Below are positions 7,156 through 13,981 of a stretch of DNA of 14,196 bases, in pieces. The stretch is from Thermodesulfobacteriaceae bacterium UBA6232 (lineage in GTDB: Bacteria > Desulfobacterota > Thermodesulfobacteria > Thermodesulfobacteriales > Thermodesulfobacteriaceae). The notes beneath the pieces are model-generated. The model saw only the letters and a list, made by a program, of their open reading frames with translations, had not been told where the DNA came from and ran no database searches. Within the stretch, counting starts at the first letter, position 1. Every line of letters begins with the position of its first letter. The position numbers and the translations under genes were made by a program. The stretch lies in the NCBI GenBank assembly GCA_002441555.1, contig DJWK01000033.1, forward strand, positions 120,264 to 134,459. The letters are read 5' to 3'.

Positions 7156-7163
7156 CCCCTTTT
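7156..7163 (-). promoter_or_regulatory. Ribosome binding site setting the gatB start
   Basis: AAAAGGGG on the - strand ends five bases before ATG 7150. It covers the alternative GTG 7156, which argues against that longer start. Confidence 0.7.
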
Positions 7164-7177
7164 CACAGATTTTTTCT

Positions 7178-7205
7178 AATCTACCCTATTTTAAAAGCCT
7201 GTCAA
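7178..7205 (-). promoter_or_regulatory. Promoter of the gatB-mtnA-rex-dut-thyX operon
   Basis: On the - strand a perfect -35 TTGACA (7205-7200) is followed after 16 bases by TAGATT (7183-7178), a 4/6 match to the -10 consensus. Transcription would start near 7171, leaving a leader of about 20 bases before gatB with room only for its ribosome site. No other promoter is obvious inside the operon, because all junctions are 3 bases or less or overlap. Confidence 0.6.
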
Positions 7206-7304
7206 TGTTTATTTGCCTTTTCTCCCTTAAAGTCTTTTAGGTGTTTTAAGTTTGGCTCTGTTTGGAGAAATTAAAAAAGCACTAATATGGAGCAATTTGT
7301 AGAC

Positions 7305-7332
7305 TTGCAATTTTTGATAAACTAATTAAATT
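7305..7332 (+). promoter_or_regulatory. Possible promoter of the YcaO/NIL-ferredoxin operon
   Basis: TTGCAA (7305-7310), 16 bases, then TAAATT (7327-7332), a 4/6 match to the -10 consensus, about 35 bases before the ycaO-type gene start. The region is AT-rich, so several weak -10 matches exist (for example ACTAAT 7321-7326 with TTGTAG 7298-7303). The exact site is uncertain. Confidence 0.35.
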
Positions 7333-7357
7333 ATTTTTTACTTAATAACTAAAAGTT

Positions 7358-7362
7358 GGAGG
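7358..7362 (+). promoter_or_regulatory. Ribosome binding site GGAGG setting the YcaO gene start
   Basis: GGAGG ends five bases before ATG 7368. The upstream in-frame TTG 7356 overlaps this site and is therefore not the likely start. Confidence 0.8.
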
Positions 7363-7367
7363 ACCTT

Positions 7368-9110
7368 ATGGAAGAGCTTGTTAAAAAGTTTTTTACCCCT
7401 TCCAAAAAAGTTGTTGCAGACAAGGCGGAGTTTCCTGAAGAAACTATTAAAAGGGTGGAAGAAAGGCTTAGAAGCTGTCAGATGAAAATTTATAGGGGTC
7501 TACAAAGAATTGACAAAGGAAGACTCGGAATTCCTGTTTATATTAGTCTTTATGATATTCAGGGAACAGAAATTACTGGTAATTACAAACAAATGGGAAA
7601 AGGGGCCAGTGATATCCTCTCAAGGGCAAGTGCCCTTATGGAACTTGTGGAGAGATTTTCACTTTTCAGCTTTTATAGAAAGGCAAAAGAATTTGGTATT
7701 TATTCAAGCTTTGAGGAATTGGGTGATAAAGCCATACCCTGGGAGGTTTTCCTTCAATCTGTTGAAGATGAGGAAGACGAAAAAACAAAGGAAATTTCTT
7801 TAAAAATTCTTAAAAAAGCTCCTTTTTACTTTGTGCCTGCCCTTGAGGTTCGCACAAGGACCGTTAAATATTTACCTTTTCACTGGTTCTGGCTTATTTA
7901 TGAATACAATGGCTCAGCAGGAGGTAATACCTATCCCGAGGCTTCAGTTCAGGCCATCTGCGAACTAATTGAAAGACACACCAATGCCCTTTCCATAAGA
8001 ATAGATAAACCCATGCCTGCCATAAAAAGGGAATCTATTAAAGGGGATGCAGAAGAATTAATTAAATGCTATGAAAGATTGGGGATAAATCTCTGGATAA
8101 GGGATATGACCTATGGTATGCCTGTTCCAACCATTGCCGTTATGGCCATGGATCCTTCAACTTTTCCTGAAAGAAGCGAAATAGTTTATGCAGCAGGAAC
8201 AGGGACAAGCCCTGAAAGAGCTCTAATAAGAGCCTTAACCGAGGTTGCCCAGCTTGCAGGTGACTTTGATACCGAAGGAAAATACGTAGAAAGTGGTCTT
8301 CCCAAATTTGCAAACCTTGATGAAGCCAAGGTGGTAATTGAATATACTCACGAGGTAAATCTCTCTGATTTACCCAATCTTTATGCTGAGGATCATGTAG
8401 ATGAATTAATAGCCCTTTCTCAAGCCATGAAAGAGAAAGGATATGAGGTATATCTTGTGGATCTCGAAGAGGAAAATTTAAAGCTTCCTGCGGTTTATGG
8501 TGTAATACCGGGAATCCTTTTCCGTGAAAGGACGGTGATTCCATATCTTTATCAGCTCGTTAGAACCCTTCCACTTTATCTATCGCCTGAAAAAAATCTT
8601 AAAATTCTTGAAGAAATTTTGAAAGAAATTGATCATAAGTATTATGTATGGGCCTATTATGGAAATACCTTAAAAGAACTTTCAAGATTTGATGAGGCCA
8701 TTATGGCATATGAGAAGGCCCTTCTTCTTGAACCATCAGAACCTGATATGGTTGCTCTTTTCACGCATCTTGCTGATGCCTATTTCAAAAAAGGGGATTG
8801 GGACAGGGTTATTGAGGTCTGTGATAAAGCCCTTAATTTTGGAGAGGTTCCAGAACTTTACAATCTCCTTGGAAGGGCCCTTTACAAAAAATCAGATTTT
8901 GCCTCAGCACTTCAGGCCTTTCTTAGAGCAACAGAACTTGATCCAGGTTCTGCCATTGATTATGCCAATGCAGGCTATTGTCTTAAAGCTCTCAATTTTA
9001 TACCCCCTGCAGAAATCTTTTTCAGAAAGGCCCTTGCCCTTGATCCCAATCTGACCATGGCTAAAAAGGGGCTTGAATACTGTGAAAATATTCTTCATAA
9101 TAAAAATTGA
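7368..9110 (+). CDS. YcaO-domain ATP-dependent enzyme with C-terminal TPR repeats
   Basis: YcaO proteins use ATP to activate peptide amides, for backbone cyclisation or, with a sulfur donor, thioamidation. The E. coli member supports ribosomal protein S12 methylthiolation. This 580-residue protein has the same overall plan and length as E. coli YcaO: a YcaO domain (~45-415) and a TPR-like C-terminus. ATP/Mg residues are visible in SALMELVERFS (Glu92, Glu95, Arg96), ASVQAICELIERH (Glu199, Glu202, Arg203) and RALTEVAQ (~288-295). From ~425 to the end there are about four TPRs, recognisable by spaced YGNTLKELSRFDEAIMAYEK-type helices and LEPSE/LDPGS/LDPNL turns. It lacks the C-terminal PxPxP of azoline-forming YcaOs. 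Start is ATG 7368 behind GGAGG. It is followed after 22 bases by the NIL-ferredoxin, and no TfuA, precursor peptide or RimO is in the window. The substrate is unknown; TPRs suggest a protein partner. Confidence 0.88.
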   Translation: MEELVKKFFTPSKKVVADKAEFPEETIKRVEERLRSCQMKIYRGLQRIDKGRLGIPVYISLYDIQGTEITGNYKQMGKGASDILSRASALMELVERFSLFSFYRKAKEFGIYSSFEELGDKAIPWEVFLQSVEDEEDEKTKEISLKILKKAPFYFVPALEVRTRTVKYLPFHWFWLIYEYNGSAGGNTYPEASVQAICELIERHTNALSIRIDKPMPAIKRESIKGDAEELIKCYERLGINLWIRDMTYGMPVPTIAVMAMDPSTFPERSEIVYAAGTGTSPERALIRALTEVAQLAGDFDTEGKYVESGLPKFANLDEAKVVIEYTHEVNLSDLPNLYAEDHVDELIALSQAMKEKGYEVYLVDLEEENLKLPAVYGVIPGILFRERTVIPYLYQLVRTLPLYLSPEKNLKILEEILKEIDHKYYVWAYYGNTLKELSRFDEAIMAYEKALLLEPSEPDMVALFTHLADAYFKKGDWDRVIEVCDKALNFGEVPELYNLLGRALYKKSDFASALQAFLRATELDPGSAIDYANAGYCLKALNFIPPAEIFFRKALALDPNLTMAKKGLEYCENILHNKN

Positions 9111-9132
9111 ATTTCTTAGGAGGTAAAAAACT

Positions 9133-9558
9133 ATGTTAAAAAAAGGCCTTTATTTAAGGTTCCCACCAGAAATTGTGGAAAAACCCATTGTTTATAGGCT
9201 GGTAAGGGATTATAATCTCGCCTTTAATATCCTTAAGGCAACCATTACTCCTGGAAAAGAAGGTATCATGATTATGGAATTAATAGGTGATAACAGGGAA
9301 AACCTGGAAAAGGGCCTTGAATTCTTGAAGCAGATGGGAGTTGAGGTTCAGCCTCTTGGTCAGCAGGTTTTAAAGAATGAAGAGGTTTGTATTCATTGTG
9401 GGGCCTGCACTGCTGTTTGCCCAACAGGGGCCCTTTCAGTGGATAGATCCACCTTCAAGGTGGTTTTTAATCCCGAAAAGTGCACAGCCTGCGGATTCTG
9501 TGTTTCTGCCTGTGTGACAAAGGCCATGGAAATACACATCCAAAGCGAAGCTGCATAG
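9133..9558 (+). CDS. NIL-domain 2x[4Fe-4S] ferredoxin (homocysteine-biosynthesis type)
   Basis: A 141-residue protein with an N-terminal NIL domain (~5-75, the ligand-binding fold found on methionine ABC transporters) and a bacterial-type ferredoxin domain. Cluster 1 is CIHCGACTAVCP (C86, C89, C92, C96) and cluster 2 is CTACGFCVSACV (C117, C120, C123, C127). In methanogens and sulfate reducers, proteins of this architecture work with the DUF39/COG1900 protein to make homocysteine from aspartate semialdehyde and sulfide. The partner is not in this window. The start is clear: AGGAGG sits 9 bases before ATG 9133. It lies 22 bases behind the YcaO gene, so it is probably co-transcribed and may feed electrons or sulfur to the same chemistry. 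It is probably cytoplasmic, with no signal peptide. The family call is firm; its exact role here is inferred. Confidence 0.9.
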   Translation: MLKKGLYLRFPPEIVEKPIVYRLVRDYNLAFNILKATITPGKEGIMIMELIGDNRENLEKGLEFLKQMGVEVQPLGQQVLKNEEVCIHCGACTAVCPTGALSVDRSTFKVVFNPEKCTACGFCVSACVTKAMEIHIQSEAA

Positions 9559-9625
9559 TAGATAGGCCTTTTGCCTTCTCCCAGCGATAGCCTCTTCTTT
9601 TAATCGATTTGTAAAGGCCCTTTTC

Positions 9626-9654
9626 TTTTAATTTTTTTAAAATCATTTTATAAT
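9626..9654 (+). promoter_or_regulatory. Promoter of serA-rlmN
   Basis: A perfect -10 TATAAT (9649-9654) lies about 39 bases before the serA start. The -35 region is weak (TTTTAA 9626-9631 at 17 bases), inside an A/T-rich tract that may act as an UP-like or bent element. The expected leader of ~32 bases carries the strong ribosome site AAGGAGGAGG (9678-9687) and no room for an attenuator. Confidence 0.55.
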
Positions 9655-9692
9655 TGATTTATTCAAAACTTTTTAAAAGGAGGAGGCCTTTT

Positions 9693-11273
9693 ATGAAAGT
9701 GCTTATTTCGGATTCCCTATCTGAGGAAGGAATAAATATTCTGAAAGAAGCCGGTCTTGAGGTTATTTACAGGCCAGGATTGGCACCTGAAGAACTTAAA
9801 AAAGAAATCGCTGAAGTTGATGCCCTTATCATCCGAAGCGGAACCAAAGTAACCAGAGAGATTATTGAGGCTGCTAACCAATTAAAGGTTATTGGGAGAG
9901 CAGGAACAGGGCTTGACAATGTGGACATTCAGGCTGCCAATGAAAAGGGTATTGTGGTTATGAATGTTCCTGGTGGAAATACCCTTTCTGCAGCAGAGCA
10001 CACCCTTGCTCTACTCTTTTCTCTTGCAAGAAAAATCCCTCAGGCCAATCTTTCTGTTAAACAGGGCCTCTGGGAAAGAAAAAAATTTATGGGAGTGGAA
10101 TTAAACGGAAAAACCCTTGGAATAATTGGGCTTGGAAGAATTGGAAGTATAGTTGCTGAAAAGGCCCTCTGTCTGAAAATGAAAGTTCTTGCTTATGATC
10201 CCTTCATAAGCCCAGAAGCTGCAGCAGAAAAGGGAATTGAACTTGTAAGCCTTGACGAACTCTTTTCAAGGTCTGATTTTATTACCATTCATACCCCTCT
10301 AACCAAGGAAACCTACCATATGATTGATAGATCTGCCTTTGAAAAAATGAAACAGGGGGTTTACATTATTAATTGTGCAAGGGGTGGAATTATTGATGAA
10401 GAGGCCCTCTATGAGGCCATTTTATCTGGAAAGGTGGCTGGAGCTGCCCTTGATGTTTTTGAAAAGGAACCCGTTGACCCCAATCACCCCCTTTTAAAAC
10501 TTGACCAAGTGATTGCTACCCCCCATCTTGGGGCCTCAACTGTTGAGGCTCAAAAGGTAGTTGCCGTTGAAATTGCCAAACAGGTAGTGAATTATCTTCT
10601 TCACGGAATTGTAAGAAATGCGGTAAATGTTCCGTCCATTAGTGCAGAAACACTTAAACTTATTCAGCCTGTCTTGAATCTTGGAGAGAAAATTGGGCTT
10701 CTTGCAGCTCAGATCTGTGAAGGGGCCATAAAAGAGGTGGAAATCACCTATAAAGGAGAGCTTGCCAATATTGATACTAAGCCCGTAACCCTTGCCCTGG
10801 TTAAAGCCCTTCTTACCCCATTTTTAAAAGAAGATGTAAACTATGTCAATGCCTTAATCAGGGCCAAAGAAAGGAATATTAAAGTTCTTGAGGCTAAAAC
10901 TGCAGAAACCGAAGATTTCACTTCCCTTATTAGTGTCAAGGTTAAACATACTGAGGGCGAAACCTTAGTTGAAGGAACCCTTTTTGGAAAAAAAGAGCCA
11001 AGAATTGTGAATATCAACGGTTTCAGGCTGGATGCTTTACCTGAGGGACATATGCTTTATATTTTTAATGAGGACAAACCTGGAGTAATTGGAAGAATTG
11101 GAACTATTCTCGGCAAGCACAACCTTAATATTTCCCGCATGTATGTAGGGCAGGACCCTATGAAAAAACGAAATGTTATTCTTTTGAGCCTTGATCAACC
11201 CCCTACTGAAGAGGCCCTTGAAGAATTAAATAAAGAAGAAACAGTGTATCTTGTAAAACCCCTGGAATTGTAA
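9693..11273 (+). CDS. serA: D-3-phosphoglycerate dehydrogenase
   Basis: First step of serine synthesis: oxidises 3-phosphoglycerate to 3-phosphohydroxypyruvate with NAD+. At 526 residues it is the long type (catalytic, nucleotide-binding, intervening ASB and ACT domains). Visible sites: GRAGTGLDNVD (68-78), Rossmann loop GLGRIG (146-151) with Asp169 as the NAD-specific acid, CARGGIIDE with Arg230, DVFEKEP with Glu259, and TPHLGAST with His278, the catalytic Arg/Glu/His set. The ASB domain spans ~315-445. The C-terminal ACT domain (~452-526, IFNEDKPGVIGRIG) normally gives serine feedback. I chose ATG 9693 because AAGGAGGAGG is correctly spaced from it; an in-frame TTG at 9654 would begin inside the -10 box. 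rlmN follows one base after its stop. Confidence 0.97.
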   Translation: MKVLISDSLSEEGINILKEAGLEVIYRPGLAPEELKKEIAEVDALIIRSGTKVTREIIEAANQLKVIGRAGTGLDNVDIQAANEKGIVVMNVPGGNTLSAAEHTLALLFSLARKIPQANLSVKQGLWERKKFMGVELNGKTLGIIGLGRIGSIVAEKALCLKMKVLAYDPFISPEAAAEKGIELVSLDELFSRSDFITIHTPLTKETYHMIDRSAFEKMKQGVYIINCARGGIIDEEALYEAILSGKVAGAALDVFEKEPVDPNHPLLKLDQVIATPHLGASTVEAQKVVAVEIAKQVVNYLLHGIVRNAVNVPSISAETLKLIQPVLNLGEKIGLLAAQICEGAIKEVEITYKGELANIDTKPVTLALVKALLTPFLKEDVNYVNALIRAKERNIKVLEAKTAETEDFTSLISVKVKHTEGETLVEGTLFGKKEPRIVNINGFRLDALPEGHMLYIFNEDKPGVIGRIGTILGKHNLNISRMYVGQDPMKKRNVILLSLDQPPTEEALEELNKEETVYLVKPLEL

Positions 11274-11274
11274 G

Positions 11275-12372
11275 ATGAAGCCCAATTTAAGAAATTTTGA
11301 CCTTGAAGAGATTAGAAATTTTTTAAAGGACCTCGGAGAGCCCTCTTACCGGGGTGATCAGGTATATCACTGGATTACTTGCAAGGCTGCTCTCACCTTT
11401 GAGGAAATGACCAATCTTCCCAAAAACTTAAGAAAAGAATTGGATAAGCATTTCAGCCTTTCCTTACCTGAAATCATGGAACTTCAAGCTGATGAAGAGG
11501 GGACCACCAAATTTGCCTTAAAGCTTGAGGATGGAGAAATCATTGAAACGGTATTGATTCCAGAAAGAGACCATTTTACCCTTTGTGTGTCCACCCAGGT
11601 GGGATGTGCCATGGGGTGCACTTTTTGTCTTACTGCAAAATCTGGTTTTAAAAGAAACCTTGAAGTTTATGAAATTATTTCACAGGTTATCATTGCCAAA
11701 AGATATCTTAAAGAAAAAGGGGTAGAACTTCCTCTAAGAAACATAGTTTTTATGGGAATGGGAGAGCCCCTTGCCAATTACAAAAACCTCATTAAGGCTT
11801 TAAAAATTCTTGAAGACAAAAGGGGGTTTAACTTTTCAAGGAAAAGACTTACCGTTTCCACAGCAGGCCTTGTTGAAAAAATCTATGAGCTTGCTAAAGA
11901 CTTTCCCACTGCCCTTGCCCTATCCCTTCATGCCCCTAATGATGAATTAAGAAAAAAACTTATGCCCGTTGCCAAAAAATACTCCCTTAAGGATTTAATT
12001 CAGGCCTTAAAGGCCTTTCCCAGAGTGAAAAATGGAAGGCACACCATTGAATATGTTTTAATTAAAGATGTAAATGATTCTTTAATTCATGCAGAAGAGC
12101 TTGCAAGACTTTTTAAAAAATTGCCTGTTAAAATTAATCTTATTCCCTTTAATCCCCATCCTGAACTTCCATATGAACGCCCTGAAGAAGAGAAAATACT
12201 TGCCTTCCAAAAACATCTTCTTTCACATGGAATTCTTACCACAGTAAGAAAAAGCAAGGGGTTGAAAATTTCTGCTGCTTGTGGTCAGCTAAGAAGAAGG
12301 GTTATAGAAAAAGTTTTAACTCCAGACACCTGCGATCTCAAAACCGCAGTGAGAACAGGTGCCGTCCTTTAA
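11275..12372 (+). CDS. rlmN: Dual-specificity 23S rRNA (A2503)/tRNA (A37) C2-methyltransferase
   Basis: Radical SAM methyltransferase that makes 2-methyladenosine in the ribosomal peptidyl-transferase centre and in some tRNAs. The 365 residues show the family signature: radical SAM cluster CAMGCTFC (C111, C115, C118), catalytic Cys104 in LCVSTQVG, the partner Cys336 in SAACGQLR, GMGEP (161-165) for SAM binding, and the STAGLV and SLHAPND blocks. It starts one base after the serA stop with no strong ribosome site, implying translational coupling. Its last 57 bases (from codon 348) overlap the 3' end of the opposite-strand amrS gene. Both protein tails look complete for their families, so the overlap appears genuine. 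Confidence 0.96.
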   Translation: MKPNLRNFDLEEIRNFLKDLGEPSYRGDQVYHWITCKAALTFEEMTNLPKNLRKELDKHFSLSLPEIMELQADEEGTTKFALKLEDGEIIETVLIPERDHFTLCVSTQVGCAMGCTFCLTAKSGFKRNLEVYEIISQVIIAKRYLKEKGVELPLRNIVFMGMGEPLANYKNLIKALKILEDKRGFNFSRKRLTVSTAGLVEKIYELAKDFPTALALSLHAPNDELRKKLMPVAKKYSLKDLIQALKAFPRVKNGRHTIEYVLIKDVNDSLIHAEELARLFKKLPVKINLIPFNPHPELPYERPEEEKILAFQKHLLSHGILTTVRKSKGLKISAACGQLRRRVIEKVLTPDTCDLKTAVRTGAVL

Positions 12373-13332
12373 TCTATTCTGAAGCACGGAAAATCCGTAT
12401 CTTTCAATAAGAAGGGCATCACATTTGGGACAATAGGTATTTTCTTTGTCATGTCCTGGAACATTACCAACATAAATAAAATACAATCCTTCTTCCTTTC
12501 CAATTTCATAAGCCCTTTCTAAGGTTTCAACAGGTGTTCTTGGTCTATCAAGCATTCTGAATTGAGGATAAAACCGGGAAATATGCCAGGGTGTTTCAGG
12601 CCCGAGTTCATCTCTTATAAATCTTGCAATATCTCTCAGCTCGCTTTCGCTATCATTTAGCCCTGGAATAATAAGAGTGGTAATCTCAACCCAAATCCGA
12701 AGTTTTTTTAAATATTTAAGGTTTTCTAAAACGGGCTTAAGCTTTGCCTTACATATCTTTAAGTAAAAATCCTCTTTAAAGGCCTTCAAATCCACATTAA
12801 TTCCATGAAGATAGGGTTTTATTAGATCAAGGGCCTCCTTTGTCATATAGCCATTGGAAACAAAGACATTTTTAAGACCTTTTGAGCTTGCAATTTTGGC
12901 ACAGTCCAAAGCAAATTCAAAATAAATGGTTGGCTCTGTATAGGTATAGGAGATACTTTTGGAATTGGTAGCAAGGGCTCTTTCTACAACAACATTTGGG
13001 CTTATATCTTCCCCGGGGATTCTTCCTTGATAAAGCCGGGGATACTGGGAAATCTCAAAATTCTGGCAAAAGGAACACTGAAAATTACACCCCACTGTGG
13101 CTATAGAATAGGAATAGGACCCGGGAAGAAAGTGATAAAGAGGCTTTTTTTCTATGGGATCTACATTTTCTGCAATAACCTTACCGTAAACCAGGGTATA
13201 AAGGATTCCATCTCTATTTAATCTCACCCCGCAAATTCCAGTTTTATCAGGGTCAATTAAACAGTGGTGATTGCAGAGATTGCAGCAAACCTTTTTATCT
13301 TCAAGTTTTTCGTAAAGAAGGGCTTCCTTCAT
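12316..13332 (-). CDS. amrS: AmmeMemoRadiSam-system radical SAM enzyme
   Basis: A 338-residue radical SAM protein of the AmrS/COG1180 (PflA-like) group. It shows an N-terminal Cys-rich motif CCNLCNHHC...GICGVR (C16, C17, C20, C24, C34), the radical SAM triad CNFQCSFC (C82, C86, C89), TYTEPTIYFEF (after ~130), the KAF and NPG-like segments, and a C-terminal zinc-ribbon-like pair CPKC...CSHCGFEIAGVW that is typical of AmrS. In many genomes it sits with AMMECR1 and MEMO1 homologues; neither is in this window. The reaction is not confidently established. A TTG 36 bases further upstream is also open, but it coincides with the -35 box and lacks a ribosome site, so ATG 13332 is preferred. It overlaps rlmN tail-to-tail by 57 bases. 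Confidence 0.88.
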   Translation of the reverse strand: MKEALLYEKLEDKKVCCNLCNHHCLIDPDKTGICGVRLNRDGILYTLVYGKVIAENVDPIEKKPLYHFLPGSYSYSIATVGCNFQCSFCQNFEISQYPRLYQGRIPGEDISPNVVVERALATNSKSISYTYTEPTIYFEFALDCAKIASSKGLKNVFVSNGYMTKEALDLIKPYLHGINVDLKAFKEDFYLKICKAKLKPVLENLKYLKKLRIWVEITTLIIPGLNDSESELRDIARFIRDELGPETPWHISRFYPQFRMLDRPRTPVETLERAYEIGKEEGLYFIYVGNVPGHDKENTYCPKCDALLIERYGFSVLQNRLKDGTCSHCGFEIAGVWS

Positions 13333-13339
13333 AAAAAAT

Positions 13340-13368
13340 AAAATAGGACTTTTAAATCCTTTAGTCAA
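13340..13368 (-). promoter_or_regulatory. Promoter of amrS, positioned for a leaderless mRNA
   Basis: On the - strand TTGACT (13368-13363, 5/6) and TATTTT (13345-13340, 4/6) are separated by exactly 17 bases. Only seven bases lie between the -10 box and ATG 13332, so transcription would begin at or next to the A of the start codon. No Shine-Dalgarno sequence precedes the ATG. Confidence 0.55.
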
Positions 13369-13387
13369 GGATTAAAATACAAATACC

Positions 13388-13415
13388 TTGTTTTTTAAAA
13401 GGCTTGAATTAAAAT
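13388..13415 (+). promoter_or_regulatory. Possible ferritin promoter
   Basis: TTGTTT (13388-13393), 16 bases, then TAAAAT (13410-13415, 5/6 match to the -10 consensus). The predicted start near 13422 falls inside the inverted repeat 13418-13440. The -35 is weak and the DNA is nearly pure A/T, so alternatives (TAAAAT 13421-13426) cannot be excluded. Confidence 0.35.
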
Positions 13416-13417
13416 TT

Positions 13418-13440
13418 TTTTAAAATAAAAAATTTTAAAA
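13418..13440. repeat. Perfect 9-5-9 inverted repeat before the ferritin gene, candidate operator
   Basis: Arms TTTTAAAAT (13418-13426) and ATTTTAAAA (13432-13440) are perfect reverse complements around a 5-base A spacer. The repeat covers the predicted transcription start and directly abuts the GGAGG ribosome site. The place fits a repressor operator of the Fur/PerR kind expected for a ferritin gene, but the sequence is not a standard Fur or PerR box and each arm is itself self-complementary A/T DNA. Confidence 0.35.
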
Positions 13441-13445
13441 GGAGG
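13441..13445 (+). promoter_or_regulatory. Ribosome binding site GGAGG setting the ferritin start
   Basis: GGAGG is seven bases before GTG 13453 but only one base before ATG 13447, so it supports initiation at GTG. Confidence 0.75.
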
Positions 13446-13452
13446 AATGGCC

Positions 13453-13971
13453 GTGCTCAAAAAAGAAATGGAGGAGGCTCTTAATGAACAATTAAAATGG
13501 GAACTCTATTCTGCCTATTTATATCTTTCCATGGCTGCCTATTTTGAAGATATAGGTCTTGAGGGGTTTGCCCATTGGATGAAGGCCCAAACTGCTGAAG
13601 AACTAATGCACGCCATGAAGTTTTATAAATTTATTTTTGAAAGGGATGGAAGGGTTATTTTACAGGAAATTCCCAAGCCACCATCTGAGTGGGAAAGTCC
13701 TGAAGCAGTTTTTGAATTTGCTTATAAGCATGAACAAGAGGTAACTTCAAGAATAAATAAGCTTATGAGCCTTGCCAAAAAACTTGAGGATTATGCCACA
13801 GAAAATTTTCTTAACTGGTTTGTTGAGGAGCAGGTTGAAGAAGAGGCCTCCTTTAAGGCACTTCTTAATAAGCTTAAGCTCATTAAAAATGATCCCCAGG
13901 CGCTTTTTTACCTTGATAAGGAACTCTCGCAAAGACCCCTTGATTTGAATTTACTTATGACACAGGTTTAA
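13453..13971 (+). CDS. ftnA: Bacterial non-haem ferritin
   Basis: Iron-storage protein that oxidises Fe2+ and keeps ferric mineral inside a 24-subunit shell. The 172-residue protein is of normal size and is a four-helix bundle plus a short fifth helix. Ferroxidase ligands are visible: Glu17 (KWELYSAYLYLSMAAYFE), Glu50 and His53 (EELMH), Glu94, and Gln127/Glu130 (EEQVEEE). It lacks the haem-ligand Met pattern of a clear bacterioferritin. I chose GTG 13453, giving the usual MLKKEMEEALNEQ start; the in-frame ATG 13447 is only one base from the GGAGG. It is transcribed divergently from amrS, and its stop is 10 bases before the next gene. The inverted repeat upstream suggests iron or peroxide control (inference). 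Confidence 0.95.
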   Translation: MLKKEMEEALNEQLKWELYSAYLYLSMAAYFEDIGLEGFAHWMKAQTAEELMHAMKFYKFIFERDGRVILQEIPKPPSEWESPEAVFEFAYKHEQEVTSRINKLMSLAKKLEDYATENFLNWFVEEQVEEEASFKALLNKLKLIKNDPQALFYLDKELSQRPLDLNLLMTQV

Positions 13972-13981
13972 GGAAAAAGCC

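Noticed and set aside
7157..7367. Search for a RiPP precursor peptide or TfuA next to the YcaO gene
   Set aside because: The upstream gap holds no short ORF with a ribosome site on the + strand, and downstream is the ferredoxin. No precursor or TfuA is visible in the window.
9565..9619. Possible Rho-independent terminator between NIL-ferredoxin and serA (GGCCTTT 9565-9571 / AAAGGCC 9613-9619 followed by T-rich DNA)
   Set aside because: The 7-bp stem would need a loop of about 41 bases, and the same hexamer is frequent throughout the window, so pairing is likely chance.
9654..9692. Upstream TTG as the serA start, adding 13 residues
   Set aside because: The extension would begin in the -10 box and read through the AAGGAGGAGG ribosome site. 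ATG 9693 gives the standard SerA N-terminus.
9655..9692. Riboswitch or attenuator before serA
   Set aside because: The predicted leader is only about 32 bases and is filled by A/T tract plus ribosome site, so there is no room for a structured element.
13447..13452. ATG 13447 as the ferritin start
   Set aside because: It is one base from the GGAGG, too close for initiation. GTG 13453 has proper spacing and gives the family-typical N-terminus.
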